Counted from the first letter of the stretch, positions 51,257-60,645 are shown. The stretch: 64,000 nucleotides of DNA from Falsirhodobacter algicola (GCF_018279165.1 NZ_CP047289.1:496001-560000); one strand, 5' to 3'. The notes: generated by a model from the letters alone, not told the origin. Program-made: numbers and translations.

Positions 51257-52256
51257 GGGCGGGGACTTTCATCGGGGCTTCGTCGAACAGGGTGCAGGCG
51301 ACCGTGTGATCCGGCGCCACATGCCGGAAGGCGACCGGATCGGCGCAGGCCGCATGCGCGCTTGGGCAGCGTTGGGCAAAGCGGCATCCCTGCGGCGGGT
51401 GCAGCAGGTCCGGCAGGGTGCCTGGGATCGAGGCCAGCCGCTCCACCCGTTTGAACGGATGGGGCAGGGCCTCGAGCAGGCCCTTGGTGTAGGGATGCGC
51501 CGGGGCCTCGAAGACGCGGGCGATGGGCGCGTCCTCGACGATCTTGCCGGCATACATCACCGCCACCCGCGAACAGGCTTGCGCCACCACGCCCAGATCG
51601 TGTGAGATCATGATCATCGTCAGCCCCATATCCTCCACCAGCTCGGCCATCAGGTCGAGGATCTGCGCTTGGATGGTCACGTCCAGCGCGGTGGTCGGCT
51701 CGTCCGCGATCAGCAGCTTGGGTTTGGCCGCCAGCGCCATGGCGATCAGGATGCGCTGCCGCATACCGCCCGAAAGCTCGTGCGGATAGGCGGCGAACTG
51801 GCGGGCGGGATTGGGCAGGTGGACCTTTTCCAGCATGTCCAAGGCGATGTCACGAGCCTCGGCCCGCCTTACCTTGCCGCCCGATTGCGCGCGGATCGCA
51901 TCGGTCAGCTGCGTGCCGATGCGGAACACCGGGTTCAGATAAGTCATTGGGTCTTGGAAGATCATCGCCACGTCCTTGCCCCGGACGCCGCGAAGCTGAC
52001 GGTCGGACAGGCCCAGAAGCTCGCGCCCGTCCAGCCGGACCGAGCCGGAGGTGATCCGCGCCGGCGGGCTTGGAACGAGGCCGAAGGCGGCGCGGGTCAG
52101 CACCGACTTGCCGCAGCCGGTCTCTCCCACCAGCCCCACAGCCTCGCCGGCGGACAGCTGAAGGTTGACCTTGTCGATCGCGTGGTAGGTGCCGTCGAAC
52201 GTGTCGAAGACCAGCGAGAAATCCCGGATGTCGAGAATTGGAGTGCGTTCCATCAT
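51246..52256 (-). CDS. dppD: Dipeptide/oligopeptide ABC transporter ATP-binding protein DppD
   Basis: 336-residue ATPase. Walker A GETGCGKS, Q-loop FQDPMTYLNPVFRIG, signature LSGGMRQRILIAMAL, Walker B LLIADEPTTALD, and the C-terminal cluster GCRFAQRCPSAHAAC. Two in-frame ATGs at 52256 and 52253; the first overlaps the dppC stop by four bases. Confidence 0.92.
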   Translation of the reverse strand: MMERTPILDIRDFSLVFDTFDGTYHAIDKVNLQLSAGEAVGLVGETGCGKSVLTRAAFGLVPSPPARITSGSVRLDGRELLGLSDRQLRGVRGKDVAMIFQDPMTYLNPVFRIGTQLTDAIRAQSGGKVRRAEARDIALDMLEKVHLPNPARQFAAYPHELSGGMRQRILIAMALAAKPKLLIADEPTTALDVTIQAQILDLMAELVEDMGLTMIMISHDLGVVAQACSRVAVMYAGKIVEDAPIARVFEAPAHPYTKGLLEALPHPFKRVERLASIPGTLPDLLHPPQGCRFAQRCPSAHAACADPVAFRHVAPDHTVACTLFDEAPMKVPAHEH

Positions 52257-53152
52257 CGTTGCCTCGGATCAAGGACGTCGCGCAGGCCATCGCCCATCAG
52301 GTTGAAGCCGAGGACGGTGAAATAGATCGCCAGCCCCGGAAACAGCGTGCACCACCACCAGTTCGGCAGGTACGAGCGCCCGGTCGAGACCATCGCCCCC
52401 CACTCGGGATAGGGCGGCTGCGCGCCCAGCCCCAGAAAGCCGAGCGAGGCCGCGCCGAGGATCGCCAGCCCCATATCCATCGACGCCTTCACGATGATCG
52501 GCGAGAGGCAGTTGGGCAGGACATGGACGAAGACCACCCGCAGGGGGCCTGCGCCCAAGGCGCGGGCGGCGTCGACATAGGTCTCGTTCCGCTGGCTCAG
52601 GGTCTTGGCCTGAACCAGCCGGACATAGCCGGGCCACCAGACCAGCGCCAGCGCCACCATGGCGTTGCCGATGCCGGGGCCGAGCGCGCCGACGATGGCG
52701 ATGGCCAGGATCAGGCCGGGGATCGACAGGAAGATGTCGGTCACGCGCATGATCACCTCGGGCAGCCAGCCGCTGGTCATCCCCGCGATCATGCCCAGCG
52801 GCACGCCGATCAGGATGGCGATGCCGGTGACGGTCAGGCCGATCTGCAGGGTCGTGCGCGCGCCGATCAGCACCCGCGACAGGATGTCGGAGCCCACCTG
52901 ATCGGTGCCGAACCAATGCTCGGACGATGGCGGCAGCAACTTGGCCGAGAAATCGACCGCGCCATAGGCGTCTTCGGGATAGGGGGCCAGCAGCGGGCCG
53001 AAGGCGGCGATGCCAAGGAACAGCACGACGATCACCAGCCCGACCATGGACGAGAAGCTGCGTGAATAGGTGCGGATCAACCGGCGGGTTTCGCGGTATT
53101 TCATGCGTTGGGGGGCGGCTAGCGTCGCGGTGGCGGAACTGGCGGATGTCAT
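52253..53152 (-). CDS. dppC: Dipeptide ABC transporter permease DppC
   Basis: 299-residue permease with about six helices. FGTDQVGSDILSRVLIGARTTL is the conserved N-terminal block and YVDAARALGAGPLRVVFVHVLPNCLSPIIV is the EAA coupling loop. Start: ATG 53152, eight bases after GAGGT; the frame extends to 53200 into dppB without similarity. Confidence 0.92.
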   Translation of the reverse strand: MTSASSATATLAAPQRMKYRETRRLIRTYSRSFSSMVGLVIVVLFLGIAAFGPLLAPYPEDAYGAVDFSAKLLPPSSEHWFGTDQVGSDILSRVLIGARTTLQIGLTVTGIAILIGVPLGMIAGMTSGWLPEVIMRVTDIFLSIPGLILAIAIVGALGPGIGNAMVALALVWWPGYVRLVQAKTLSQRNETYVDAARALGAGPLRVVFVHVLPNCLSPIIVKASMDMGLAILGAASLGFLGLGAQPPYPEWGAMVSTGRSYLPNWWWCTLFPGLAIYFTVLGFNLMGDGLRDVLDPRQR

Positions 53153-53162
53153 GTGCTCTACC

Positions 53163-54173
53163 TCAAACTTGGTTGCGCACGCGCGGATCGAGCACGGCAT
53201 AGGCCAGATCGATCAGCAGGTTCGTGAACATGAAGGCCGCGCCCAAGATCAGCGTCACCGCCATGATCGGCTCGAAATCCGACGAGACGGCGGCCTTGGC
53301 GGCGTAGAGCCCGATGCCGGGAAAGTCGAAGACGCCCTCGACCAGCACGGTACCGCCCAGCATCCAGCCGAAGCGCAGGCCGATCATCGCCAGCGTCGGC
53401 AGGATGGCGTTCTTCAGCGCATAGACCGCGATGATGCGGAAGGGGCCGATGCCTTGCGCCTTGGCATTGATGACGTAATCGCGGCCCAATACCTCCAGCA
53501 TCTCGGCGCGATTGACGCGGATGATCGCGGCCAGCGCCGGCAGGCTCAGCGCGGCGGCGGGAAGGACCATGTACCAAAGGGCAGTCAGGGCGGTGCTCGG
53601 GTCGCCGTTTAGCAGCGCATCGACGGTGATCATCCCGGTGAACTGTGGCGGAACGTCGTCGAAGACCCCCAGCCGACCGCCAAGGGGAAACCAGCCGAGC
53701 TGCAGCGCCAGATACCATTGCAGCATAAGGCCGAGCCAGAACATCGGCAGCGCCGCACCGGACACGGCGATCAGGCGGATGCCGTGGTCGGGAAAACGGT
53801 TCTGCCACACGGCGGCCAGCACGCCCAGCGGGATGCCGACGATGATGGCGATGGTGATCGCAAAGAAGACCAGTTCGACCGTGGCGGGCAGGAATTGGGC
53901 GATGTCGCGCGCCACGGCGCGGCCGGTATAGACCGAGGTGCCAAGATCGCCGCGGGCAAGCTGGCCGATATACATGGCAAAGCGCAGCGGCAGCGGCTCG
54001 TCGAACCCGCGGGCCTCGCGGATCTGATCGACCATCTCTTGGGTGGCGTCGGGACCGGCGGCAAGACGCGCGGGATCGCCGGGCGCGATGTTGGCAATGG
54101 TGAACGTGACGACGGCGAGGCCCAGCAGCATCACCACCATCAATCCCAAGCGCTTGAGTATCAGTCTTGTCAT
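53163..54173 (-). CDS. dppB: Dipeptide ABC transporter permease DppB
   Basis: 336-residue permease. LILKRLGLMVVMLLGLAVVTFTIANIAPGDPA is the DppB start, GDLGTSVYTGRAV follows, and MLEVLGRDYVINAKAQGIGPFRIIAVYALKNAILPTLAMIGL is the EAA loop. Six helices. It starts 52 bases after the binding protein gene stop. Confidence 0.92.
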   Translation of the reverse strand: MTRLILKRLGLMVVMLLGLAVVTFTIANIAPGDPARLAAGPDATQEMVDQIREARGFDEPLPLRFAMYIGQLARGDLGTSVYTGRAVARDIAQFLPATVELVFFAITIAIIVGIPLGVLAAVWQNRFPDHGIRLIAVSGAALPMFWLGLMLQWYLALQLGWFPLGGRLGVFDDVPPQFTGMITVDALLNGDPSTALTALWYMVLPAAALSLPALAAIIRVNRAEMLEVLGRDYVINAKAQGIGPFRIIAVYALKNAILPTLAMIGLRFGWMLGGTVLVEGVFDFPGIGLYAAKAAVSSDFEPIMAVTLILGAAFMFTNLLIDLAYAVLDPRVRNQV

Positions 54174-54225
54174 CTCGGTCTCAATTCCGGAGGGCAGGCG
54201 GCCCCTGCGGGCCGCCGGGCGGGGA

Positions 54226-55797
54226 TCAGGGCTGGATGTAGATCGGGTAGAAATCGATCTCGGCGGACATGCGGATCGGGGTATCGACGAACCCCTTCAC
54301 ATAGTCGCGGTGGGCGAACTGACGCATCCGCAGCATCCCGAAGATCTCGGGCTGGATATCGACGATCTTCTGCTGGATCTCGGCATAGATCGGTGCGCGC
54401 TCGTCCCAGTCCGACAGCTTGCGCCCTTGGTCGATCAGCGCCGTCAGTTCGTCATCCTCGATGAAATGCGAGCCATAGTACTTCCCGTGCGAGATCGGGT
54501 GATACTGGATCGCCACCGCATCCGGGTCGGTGGACACGGGCGTCGCGAACACCGCCATCAGGTCCGGGCTGGTATCGGGGCTGGAGGCACGGGCCACCAT
54601 GTTCGCCCAAGTCAGCGGGACCATCTCCAGATCGATGTTCAGATCCTTCAGGCTGTTCAGCAGCGACAGGCCCATCTGGCGTTGTTCTTCGAGGCCCTGC
54701 ACATAGACGTATTCCAGAGTGATCCCGCCATCGGGCCAAGGCGTCTTGGCCAGATATTCGCGGGCCTTGTCCATGTCTTGGCGCGGCATGTCGATATCGA
54801 CCTTGCCCTTGATCGCATCGGCGAAGGGCGAGGTCTGAAGCGTCGCCTTGCCGTTGTAGATCTGCAGCAGCGTGTCGTAATCGAATGCATAGGCCACGGC
54901 CTTGCGCAGGTTGATGTCGTGCATCTTCTCGCCCTGCGTGTTGATCTTCAGACCGAAGGTCGCCAGCGTCTGCGAGGATGTGACCTCGATATCGGGACGT
55001 TGGGCGACGACGTCGAATTCCTCGGGCGTCAGATCGCTGACGAGGTCGGCCTCGCCCGACATCAGCGCCGCACGCTGGGAGGAGCTTTCCTGAATGATGC
55101 GGTAGATCACGCCGCCCATATCGTCCGAGTCATACGGGAAGCCCTTCCAGTAATCGTCGTCGCGGGCCAACCAATAGGCGGTGCCCTGGTCGAAACGCTC
55201 CATCGTGAAGGGGCCGGAGCCGGCGTCATGCTCCGCCAGCCATGCTTTGCCATAGTCGCCATCCACCTCGTGGGCTTCGACTTGGGCAGGGTTCACGATG
55301 AACCACCACGGCAGGAACGACAGGAACGGCGCATAGGCGCGGTCCAGCGTGAATTCCACCGTATGCTCGTCCAGCGCCTTGATGTTCTCGGGCCGAAGGA
55401 TGTCCGACAGCATCCAAGAGGCGCCCTCGTTCAGTTCCAGAACCCGCTTGTAGGAATAGACGACCGCCTCGGCGGTGACCGGGTCGCCGTTGTGGAACGT
55501 CGCCTCGGGGGCCAAGTTGAACGTCCAGACGAGGCCATCGTCGGATGTCGTCCAGTCCGTGGCCAGCCAAGGTTCGACTTCGGGCGGGTTTCCGGTGTAT
55601 TTCACGAGGCCGTCATAGAGGGCCAGCGTCATCATGCGGATGGAATAGTCGTAGGACTGGCCGGGGTCGATATGCGACACCGCTTGCCGGCTTCCCACCA
55701 CCATCCAATATTTGCCGTCGCGCTTCTCGACGGCCGATGCTGGCGAGGCCAGCATGGCCAGAAGGGCCGCGGCCGAGGTCAACAGTTTGAAAGTCAC
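54226..55797 (-). CDS. Peptide-type ABC transporter substrate-binding protein (SBP_bac_5)
   Basis: 523 residues from the GTG at 55797, preceded by GGGAGAGC and followed at once by a signal peptide (TFKLLTSAAALLAMLASPASA). The binding domain has the family blocks LYDGLVKYTGNPPEVEPWLATDW, TFHNGDPVTAEAVVYSYKRVLE and GSGPFTMERF. First gene of the dpp operon. Bacterial members carry peptides, nickel, opines or other small ligands; the divergent hydantoinase-like genes make a peptide-like or cyclic-amide ligand plausible. Confidence 0.9.
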   Translation of the reverse strand: MTFKLLTSAAALLAMLASPASAVEKRDGKYWMVVGSRQAVSHIDPGQSYDYSIRMMTLALYDGLVKYTGNPPEVEPWLATDWTTSDDGLVWTFNLAPEATFHNGDPVTAEAVVYSYKRVLELNEGASWMLSDILRPENIKALDEHTVEFTLDRAYAPFLSFLPWWFIVNPAQVEAHEVDGDYGKAWLAEHDAGSGPFTMERFDQGTAYWLARDDDYWKGFPYDSDDMGGVIYRIIQESSSQRAALMSGEADLVSDLTPEEFDVVAQRPDIEVTSSQTLATFGLKINTQGEKMHDINLRKAVAYAFDYDTLLQIYNGKATLQTSPFADAIKGKVDIDMPRQDMDKAREYLAKTPWPDGGITLEYVYVQGLEEQRQMGLSLLNSLKDLNIDLEMVPLTWANMVARASSPDTSPDLMAVFATPVSTDPDAVAIQYHPISHGKYYGSHFIEDDELTALIDQGRKLSDWDERAPIYAEIQQKIVDIQPEIFGMLRMRQFAHRDYVKGFVDTPIRMSAEIDFYPIYIQP

Positions 55798-56194
55798 GTC
55801 TGCTCTCCCGTCTACGGGGCCCAGCTGCGGGCCGATATCGGCGAGGGAAGCCCGATCTGACGAGCTTGCCTGCAAGACCCATCAATTCAGAACAGACCCT
55901 TCAGGAAAAACAGCAATTCCCGATGACCCATATCAGTCTGGGTTATGTTTCGATTTTCGGTCGCCCATAAGTTGAGCGGGCCGGGCCGAAACTGCCCGCT
56001 CTTTTCCCATCGTTCTGCGAACGTTCCGTGTGCGGCGGCCGCGGCATAGGCCCCAGCGATCTGCGCCATAGCAAAACGCTATTTGCGGAAACGGGGCGGG
56101 GAAGCGGAAATTGCACACAACGATGGCCCACCTTCGGGTCAATATGAGGTTTCGCGACCGTTCGGCGGTCGGTGCCCGTGCGAGAGGATGACAC
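55798..56194. promoter_or_regulatory. Divergent control region between the dpp and DUF917 operons
   Basis: 397 bases with no supported gene. Locally AT-richer parts lie at 55895-55970 and 56065-56115. Two dyads are visible: ACCCA-N8-TGGGT (55926-55943), close to a T-N11-A LysR site, and GCAAA-N6-TTTGC (56071-56086). Both could bind the LysR protein encoded at the end of the dpp operon. No clear -35/-10 pair could be fixed. Confidence 0.45.
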
Positions 56195-57316
56195 ATGAAC
56201 ACCTTGGCCCAGAGGTCTCCCAGCCAGACCCACAGAACCCTGACATCCGATGACATCGAGGCGCTGGCGGTCGGCGCGTGGATCCTCGGGACGGGCGGCG
56301 GCGGCGATCCATACCAGAAGCTTCTGAACATGCGCCTCTTGTACGAGGCCGGGCGTCAGGTCACGCTGATGGATCCGCTGATGCTGGACGACAATGCGCT
56401 GGTGGCGGTGCTGTCGAACATGGGCGCGCCGCTGGTCGGGCAGGAACGCCTGTCGGACCCCGAATTCGCGCTGAAGCCCCTGCGCATGATGGAGGAATAC
56501 CTCGGCCGCAAGTTCGACGCCGTCATGGCGTTGGAGATCGGCGGCGGCAATGGCGTGCACCCGATGATGGTCGCCGCGCTGACCGGTTATCCGGTGGTGG
56601 ATGCCGACACCATGGGCCGCGCATATCCCGAGGCGCAGATGACCTCGGTCGCGGTGGCTGGGCTGCGCTGCTACCCGCTGACCATGGCGGACATCCGCGA
56701 CAACGAGGTGATCATCCCCCGCGCCGCCTCGTGGCGGTGGATGGAGCGCATCTCGCGCAAGGCCTGCACCGAGATCGGTTCGGTCGCGGCCACCTGCAAG
56801 GCGCCCCGCTCGGGTGCGGAGGTCAAGCAGCACGGCGTTCTGTATTCGGTTTCGAAGGCGATCAGCCTTGGGACCAACGTGCTGAAGGCCCGGGCCGAGC
56901 ATTCCGATCCGATCGAGGCGGTCCTGTCCTCGACCAAGGGGATGCGCCTTTTCGACGGCAAGGTGGTGGATATCGAACGCCGCACCACCGAAGGCTTCCT
57001 GCGCGGCCAGACGCGGATCGAGGGGCTGGACGGCTTTGCCGGCAAGGAACTGCTGGTGCATTTCCAGAATGAATTCTCGGTGGCCTATCTGGACGGAGAG
57101 CCGATCGTGATGACGCCGGATCTGATCTGTCTGCTGGACACGGTATCGGGCGACGGCATCGGCACGGACGCCTTGCGCTTTGGCCAGCGGGTCAGCGTGC
57201 TGGCGCTGCCGGCCCCGGCGGTTTTCCTCAGCGAAAAGGGCATCGCCGCCGTCGGCCCGCGGGCCTTCGGTTTCGATCTGGAATTCAAATCGGTCTTCGA
57301 GGAGTCTAACACATGA
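56195..57316 (+). CDS. DUF917 family protein
   Basis: 373 residues. LTSDDIEALAVGAWILGTGGGGDPYQ and ALEIGGGNGVHPMMVAALTGYPVVDADTMGRAYPEAQMTSV are the DUF917 signature blocks. Family members are encoded beside HyuA-type hydantoinases/oxoprolinases and may be a partner subunit or regulator of them; no reaction is proven. No signal peptide. The start at 56195 follows GAGAGGA. It overlaps the hydantoinase gene by four bases, supporting a physical complex. Confidence 0.88.
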   Translation: MNTLAQRSPSQTHRTLTSDDIEALAVGAWILGTGGGGDPYQKLLNMRLLYEAGRQVTLMDPLMLDDNALVAVLSNMGAPLVGQERLSDPEFALKPLRMMEEYLGRKFDAVMALEIGGGNGVHPMMVAALTGYPVVDADTMGRAYPEAQMTSVAVAGLRCYPLTMADIRDNEVIIPRAASWRWMERISRKACTEIGSVAATCKAPRSGAEVKQHGVLYSVSKAISLGTNVLKARAEHSDPIEAVLSSTKGMRLFDGKVVDIERRTTEGFLRGQTRIEGLDGFAGKELLVHFQNEFSVAYLDGEPIVMTPDLICLLDTVSGDGIGTDALRFGQRVSVLALPAPAVFLSEKGIAAVGPRAFGFDLEFKSVFEESNT

Positions 57317-58869
57317 AACGCATCGGGATCGATGTCGGCGGCACCAACACGGATGCGGCCCTGCTGGATGGCGACAAGGTCATCGCGGCGGTCAAGACCT
57401 TCACCACGGCCGATGTCACGAGCGGCGTGCGCACCGCCCTGAAGGAAGTGATCGCCCAAGCCGGTGACGCCGCGCGCGACGTGGTGGCCGTGATGATCGG
57501 CACGACGCATTTCACCAACGCCGTCGTCGAGCGCCGCAACCTTGGCCGCGCCGCCGCAATCCGCGTGTCGCTGCCCGCCTCGGCCAGTTTGGTGCCGTTC
57601 TGCGATTGGCCGAAGGATTTGGCCGCGAAGGTCAATGGCGGCGTCTATCTGGTCGAAGGCGGCCATGAATATGACGGTCGCCCGCTGTTCCCGATGGACG
57701 AGCAGGCCATCGCCCGCGCCGCGCGGCAGATCGCCAAGGACGGGGTGAAGGCCGTGGCGATCTCAGCGACTTTCTCGCCGCTGACCGCAAGCTGCGAGGA
57801 GCGCGCGGCCGAGATCGTGCGCAACGAGGCACCCGGCGTCCATGTCACCATGTCCTCCACCCTTGGCCGCATCGGCCTGCTGGAGCGTGAGAACGTGGCG
57901 CTGATGAACGCCTCGTTGATCGGGCTGGCACAAGAGACGACGCAGGCCTTCGTAGATGCCGTGGCCGATAGCGGCCTTGGCGCGCAGCTGTTCATCACCC
58001 AGAACGACGGCACCGTGGTGCGGGCTGACGCGGCGCGCGAATATCCGGTCTTCTCGTTCGCCTCGGGGCCGACCAATTCGATGCGGGGCGCGGCGCTGCT
58101 GGCCGGGGTGGAAAACGCCATGGTCTGCGACGTGGGCGGCACCACGGCCGATATCGGCTGCCTGATCAACGGATTCCCCCGCGAGGCGAACAACGTGGTC
58201 GAGGTAGGCGGGGTGCGGACCCTGTTCCGCATGCCCGATCTGCTGTCCATCGCCGTGGGCGGTGGCACGAAGATCGGCCGCGATCCGGTGACGGTCGGCC
58301 CGGAATCGGTCGGTTATCGGCTGGGGCAAGAGGCGCTGGTCTTCGGTGGGTCGCAGATCACCGCGACCGACATCGCCGTGGCCGCCGGGCTGATGACGCT
58401 GGGCGATCCGTCCAAGGTGGCGGGCCTGCCGGCCGATTTCGTCAAGGCCGCGCTGGCGCGCATCCATGGCAGCATCGCCGAATCCGTGGACCGGATGAAG
58501 ACCGACGCGACCGAGGTGCCACTGCTGGCGGTGGGCGGCGGCGCCATGTTGATCCCGCAGGCGGTGCCCGGCATCTCCGAGGTGATCCAAGTGGAACATA
58601 GCGGCGTGGCCAATGCCGTAGGGGCCGCCATGGCGCAGATTTCGGGCGAAACCGACCGCATCTACCGCGACATGGATCGCGACGATGCCATCGAAGAGGC
58701 TCGCAAGGCGGCCATCGCCTCGGCCATCGCGGCCGGTGCGGACGAAAAGACGATCAAGGTCATCGATATCGAGGATCTGCCTTTGTCTTACCTGCCGGGC
58801 CGGGCGATCCGCACCCGCGTGCGGGTGGTCGGCGAGGCGGCCGCGCTGACGCAAGAGGTCCCCGCATGA
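57313..58869 (+). CDS. Hydantoinase/oxoprolinase family protein (HyuA-like)
   Basis: 518 residues. MKRIGIDVGGTNTDAAL is the ATP-binding start of the hydantoinase A N-terminal domain; VVAVMIGTTHFTNAVVER follows. VCDVGGTTADIGCLINGFPR is the second actin-like phosphate motif. It ends soon after the VGGGAMLIPQAVPG block, so it is the short form (about 520 residues) without the C-terminal extension of full HyuA/5-oxoprolinase. Likely ATP-dependent opening of a cyclic amide. Overlaps both neighbours by four bases. Confidence 0.9.
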   Translation: MKRIGIDVGGTNTDAALLDGDKVIAAVKTFTTADVTSGVRTALKEVIAQAGDAARDVVAVMIGTTHFTNAVVERRNLGRAAAIRVSLPASASLVPFCDWPKDLAAKVNGGVYLVEGGHEYDGRPLFPMDEQAIARAARQIAKDGVKAVAISATFSPLTASCEERAAEIVRNEAPGVHVTMSSTLGRIGLLERENVALMNASLIGLAQETTQAFVDAVADSGLGAQLFITQNDGTVVRADAAREYPVFSFASGPTNSMRGAALLAGVENAMVCDVGGTTADIGCLINGFPREANNVVEVGGVRTLFRMPDLLSIAVGGGTKIGRDPVTVGPESVGYRLGQEALVFGGSQITATDIAVAAGLMTLGDPSKVAGLPADFVKAALARIHGSIAESVDRMKTDATEVPLLAVGGGAMLIPQAVPGISEVIQVEHSGVANAVGAAMAQISGETDRIYRDMDRDDAIEEARKAAIASAIAAGADEKTIKVIDIEDLPLSYLPGRAIRTRVRVVGEAAALTQEVPA

Positions 58870-59546
58870 CTCGGCCGGTCGTGGGCCTGCTGGTGGTCGG
58901 GCAGTCGCCCCGACCCGCCCTTCAGGACGAGTTCCGCCATGTCCTGCCCGAAGACGTGGCCGAGTTGAAGGTGATGGGCGCGCTGGACCATTTGGACGAT
59001 GCCGGCCTTGCCGCCGCGGCCCCCACCAGCGACCGCGATACGCTTTATACCACGTTGCCGGACGGGCGCTCGATCCTCATCAGCAAGGCCGTCGTGACCG
59101 AGGGGATGCGCGACCGGCTGAAGGACATGGCGCGCGAGAAGGTGGACGTCGCCGTGATCGCCTGCACCGGCAAGTTCGCCGGGCTGGAAGCGCCGGGGGT
59201 GCATTTCGCCTCGGACCTGATCACCGGGGCGGTGGATGGCTGCCTGCCGGGCGAGGGGCGATTGGGGGTCTTCATCCCCACGCCCGCGCAGGCCGACGCT
59301 TGCTTGGCGCGCTGGAAACGGCCCGGCCGCACCTGTTTCGCCGTGCCCCTGCAGCCCGACGCGGACGAGGCGACGATCCGCGCCGCTGCGGCCGAGATGG
59401 CGGCACAGTCCCCCGATCTCGTGGTGCATGACTGCATCAGCTACACCCGCGCCAGCCGCCAGCTTGCCGCCAGCATCCACGGTGCGCAGGCGATTCTGGC
59501 GGCAGCCATCTGCGGACGCTTCGCCGCCGAACTTGCCGGGGCCTGA
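58866..59546 (+). CDS. AroM family protein
   Basis: 226 residues beginning RPVVGLLVVGQSPRPAL. VDVAVIACTGKF, GRLGVFIPTPAQ and PDLVVHDCISYT fit the AroM/Asp-Glu racemase-like fold with paired cysteines that could act in catalysis (Cys near 100 and 194). The Escherichia coli namesake has no known function. In this operon a racemase-like or isomerase-like role on an amino acid derivative is an inference from the fold. Confidence 0.85.
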   Translation: MTRPVVGLLVVGQSPRPALQDEFRHVLPEDVAELKVMGALDHLDDAGLAAAAPTSDRDTLYTTLPDGRSILISKAVVTEGMRDRLKDMAREKVDVAVIACTGKFAGLEAPGVHFASDLITGAVDGCLPGEGRLGVFIPTPAQADACLARWKRPGRTCFAVPLQPDADEATIRAAAAEMAAQSPDLVVHDCISYTRASRQLAASIHGAQAILAAAICGRFAAELAGA

Positions 59547-59579
59547 GCCTCGTTCCCCCATTTTTCGAACCTGAAAGCG

Positions 59580-60236
59580 ATGACCATGGAACTCGACCTC
59601 GCTCGGCTCACTCCCAAAGACCGCTACAAGATGCTCAGCGCCACGGTGACGCCGCGCCCGATCGCGCTGATCTCGACCGTGGATGCGGACGGCACGCTGA
59701 ACGCGGCACCGTTCAGCTTCTTCAATGTCTTCGGCGAAGATCCGGCCACTTGCGTGATCGGCTTTGCCCGGCGCGACGACGGCACCAAGCGCGATACGGC
59801 CCGCATCATCGAAGACAGTGGCGAATTCGTGGTGAACATGGTCGACATGAGCATCGTCAACGGCATGAACATCTGCGCCATCGATTTCCCGCCCGAGGTG
59901 GACGAGTTCGAACGCGCCGGTTTCACCCCCGTGCCCAGCCGCTTGGTCAAGCCGCCGCGCATCGGGGAAGCGCCGGTGTCCTTCGAGTGCCGCCGCACCG
60001 TGACGCTGCAACTTAGCAAGGGCCGTGATTTGGTGGTGGCCGAGATCCTGACGATGCACGTCCGCGACGGACTGGTGGACCCCGAAAAGCTGTATCTCGA
60101 TCAGGAGCGATACGACGTGGTCGGCCGCCTCTATGCCGATCTCTACACCCCGGTGAACGAGGTCTTCTCCAAGCGGCGCTGGCAGCCCGAGGATTGGGAC
60201 GCGGGCTTGGTGCAGCCCGTCGAACGGCCGGAGTGA
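59580..60236 (+). CDS. Flavin reductase family (FMN-binding split-barrel) protein
   Basis: 218 residues. MLSATVTPRPIALISTVDADGTLNAAPFSFFNVFGEDPATCVIGF is the flavin reductase/DIM6-NTAB signature with the flavin phosphate site. NMVDMSIVNGMNICAIDFPPEVDEFERAG fits the same group. Two in-frame ATGs exist at 59580 and 59586. Last gene of the DUF917 operon, 33 bases after the AroM gene. It could supply reduced flavin or act as a small redox enzyme on the catabolic intermediate. Confidence 0.87.
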   Translation: MTMELDLARLTPKDRYKMLSATVTPRPIALISTVDADGTLNAAPFSFFNVFGEDPATCVIGFARRDDGTKRDTARIIEDSGEFVVNMVDMSIVNGMNICAIDFPPEVDEFERAGFTPVPSRLVKPPRIGEAPVSFECRRTVTLQLSKGRDLVVAEILTMHVRDGLVDPEKLYLDQERYDVVGRLYADLYTPVNEVFSKRRWQPEDWDAGLVQPVERPE

Positions 60237-60442
60237 TGGGGGTGGCCCGGTAGGGCCGTCCTCCAGCTTCGCCCGAGTTTCGCGCAGCATATGCGGCCAG
60301 CGGTCGTAGGGGATTTGCACCGCTGGCATGCCAGCGGTGTGATGCTTTGTCGGCGATGTCGTTGAATTTGGCTCGCCGAAGACGTTCATGCGCAGATAGC
60401 GGCGCAACACCCCTGAAGATCCAATCGCAAGCAAAGGAAATG
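60237..60442. other. Intergenic region with a perfect 22-base palindrome and a possible gene remnant
   Basis: No complete gene is supported. Positions 60318-60339 are a perfect palindrome (CACCGCTGGCA then its complement). On the minus strand one frame reads RRYLRMNVFGEP (about 60360-60400) and IPYDRWPHMLRETRAKLEDG (60250-60315), which look protein-like and may be a decayed gene next to the tRNA, but no family is recognised. Confidence 0.35.
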
Positions 60443-60532
60443 TGGCGGAGAGACAGGGATTCGAACCCTGGGTCGGCTCACACCGACAACGGTTTTCGAG
60501 ACCGCCGCATTCGACCACTCTGCCACCTCTCC
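60443..60532 (-). tRNA. tRNA-Ser (anticodon CGA)
   Basis: Reading the minus strand, the 90-base sequence starts GGAGAGGTGGCAGAGTGG and ends CTCTCCG plus an encoded CCA. The acceptor stem GGAGAGG/TCTCTCC pairs with one G-U. The anticodon loop CTCGAAA inside GCGGT/ACCGT gives CGA, reading UCG codons. The long variable arm (GTCGGTGTGAGCCGAC) is typical of serine tRNAs, and the T-arm is CAGGG-TTCGAAT-CCCTG. Confidence 0.96.
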
Positions 60533-60556
60533 GCGTCAGGGGTCGTCGTGGAGGGG

Positions 60557-60585
60557 CATTTACCGGCGCTATGCCCCAGTGGCAA
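60557..60585 (-). promoter_or_regulatory. Predicted promoter of tRNA-Ser
   Basis: On the minus strand TTGCCA (60585-60580) and TAAATG (60562-60557) are 17 bases apart and would start transcription near 60550, about 18 bases before the tRNA. Confidence 0.5.
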
Positions 60586-60645
60586 GAGGGTAATGTCCCG
60601 ATCCCGCCGATTTTTGCACGAAGCACGGCGCCAAGTGCAAACCGG

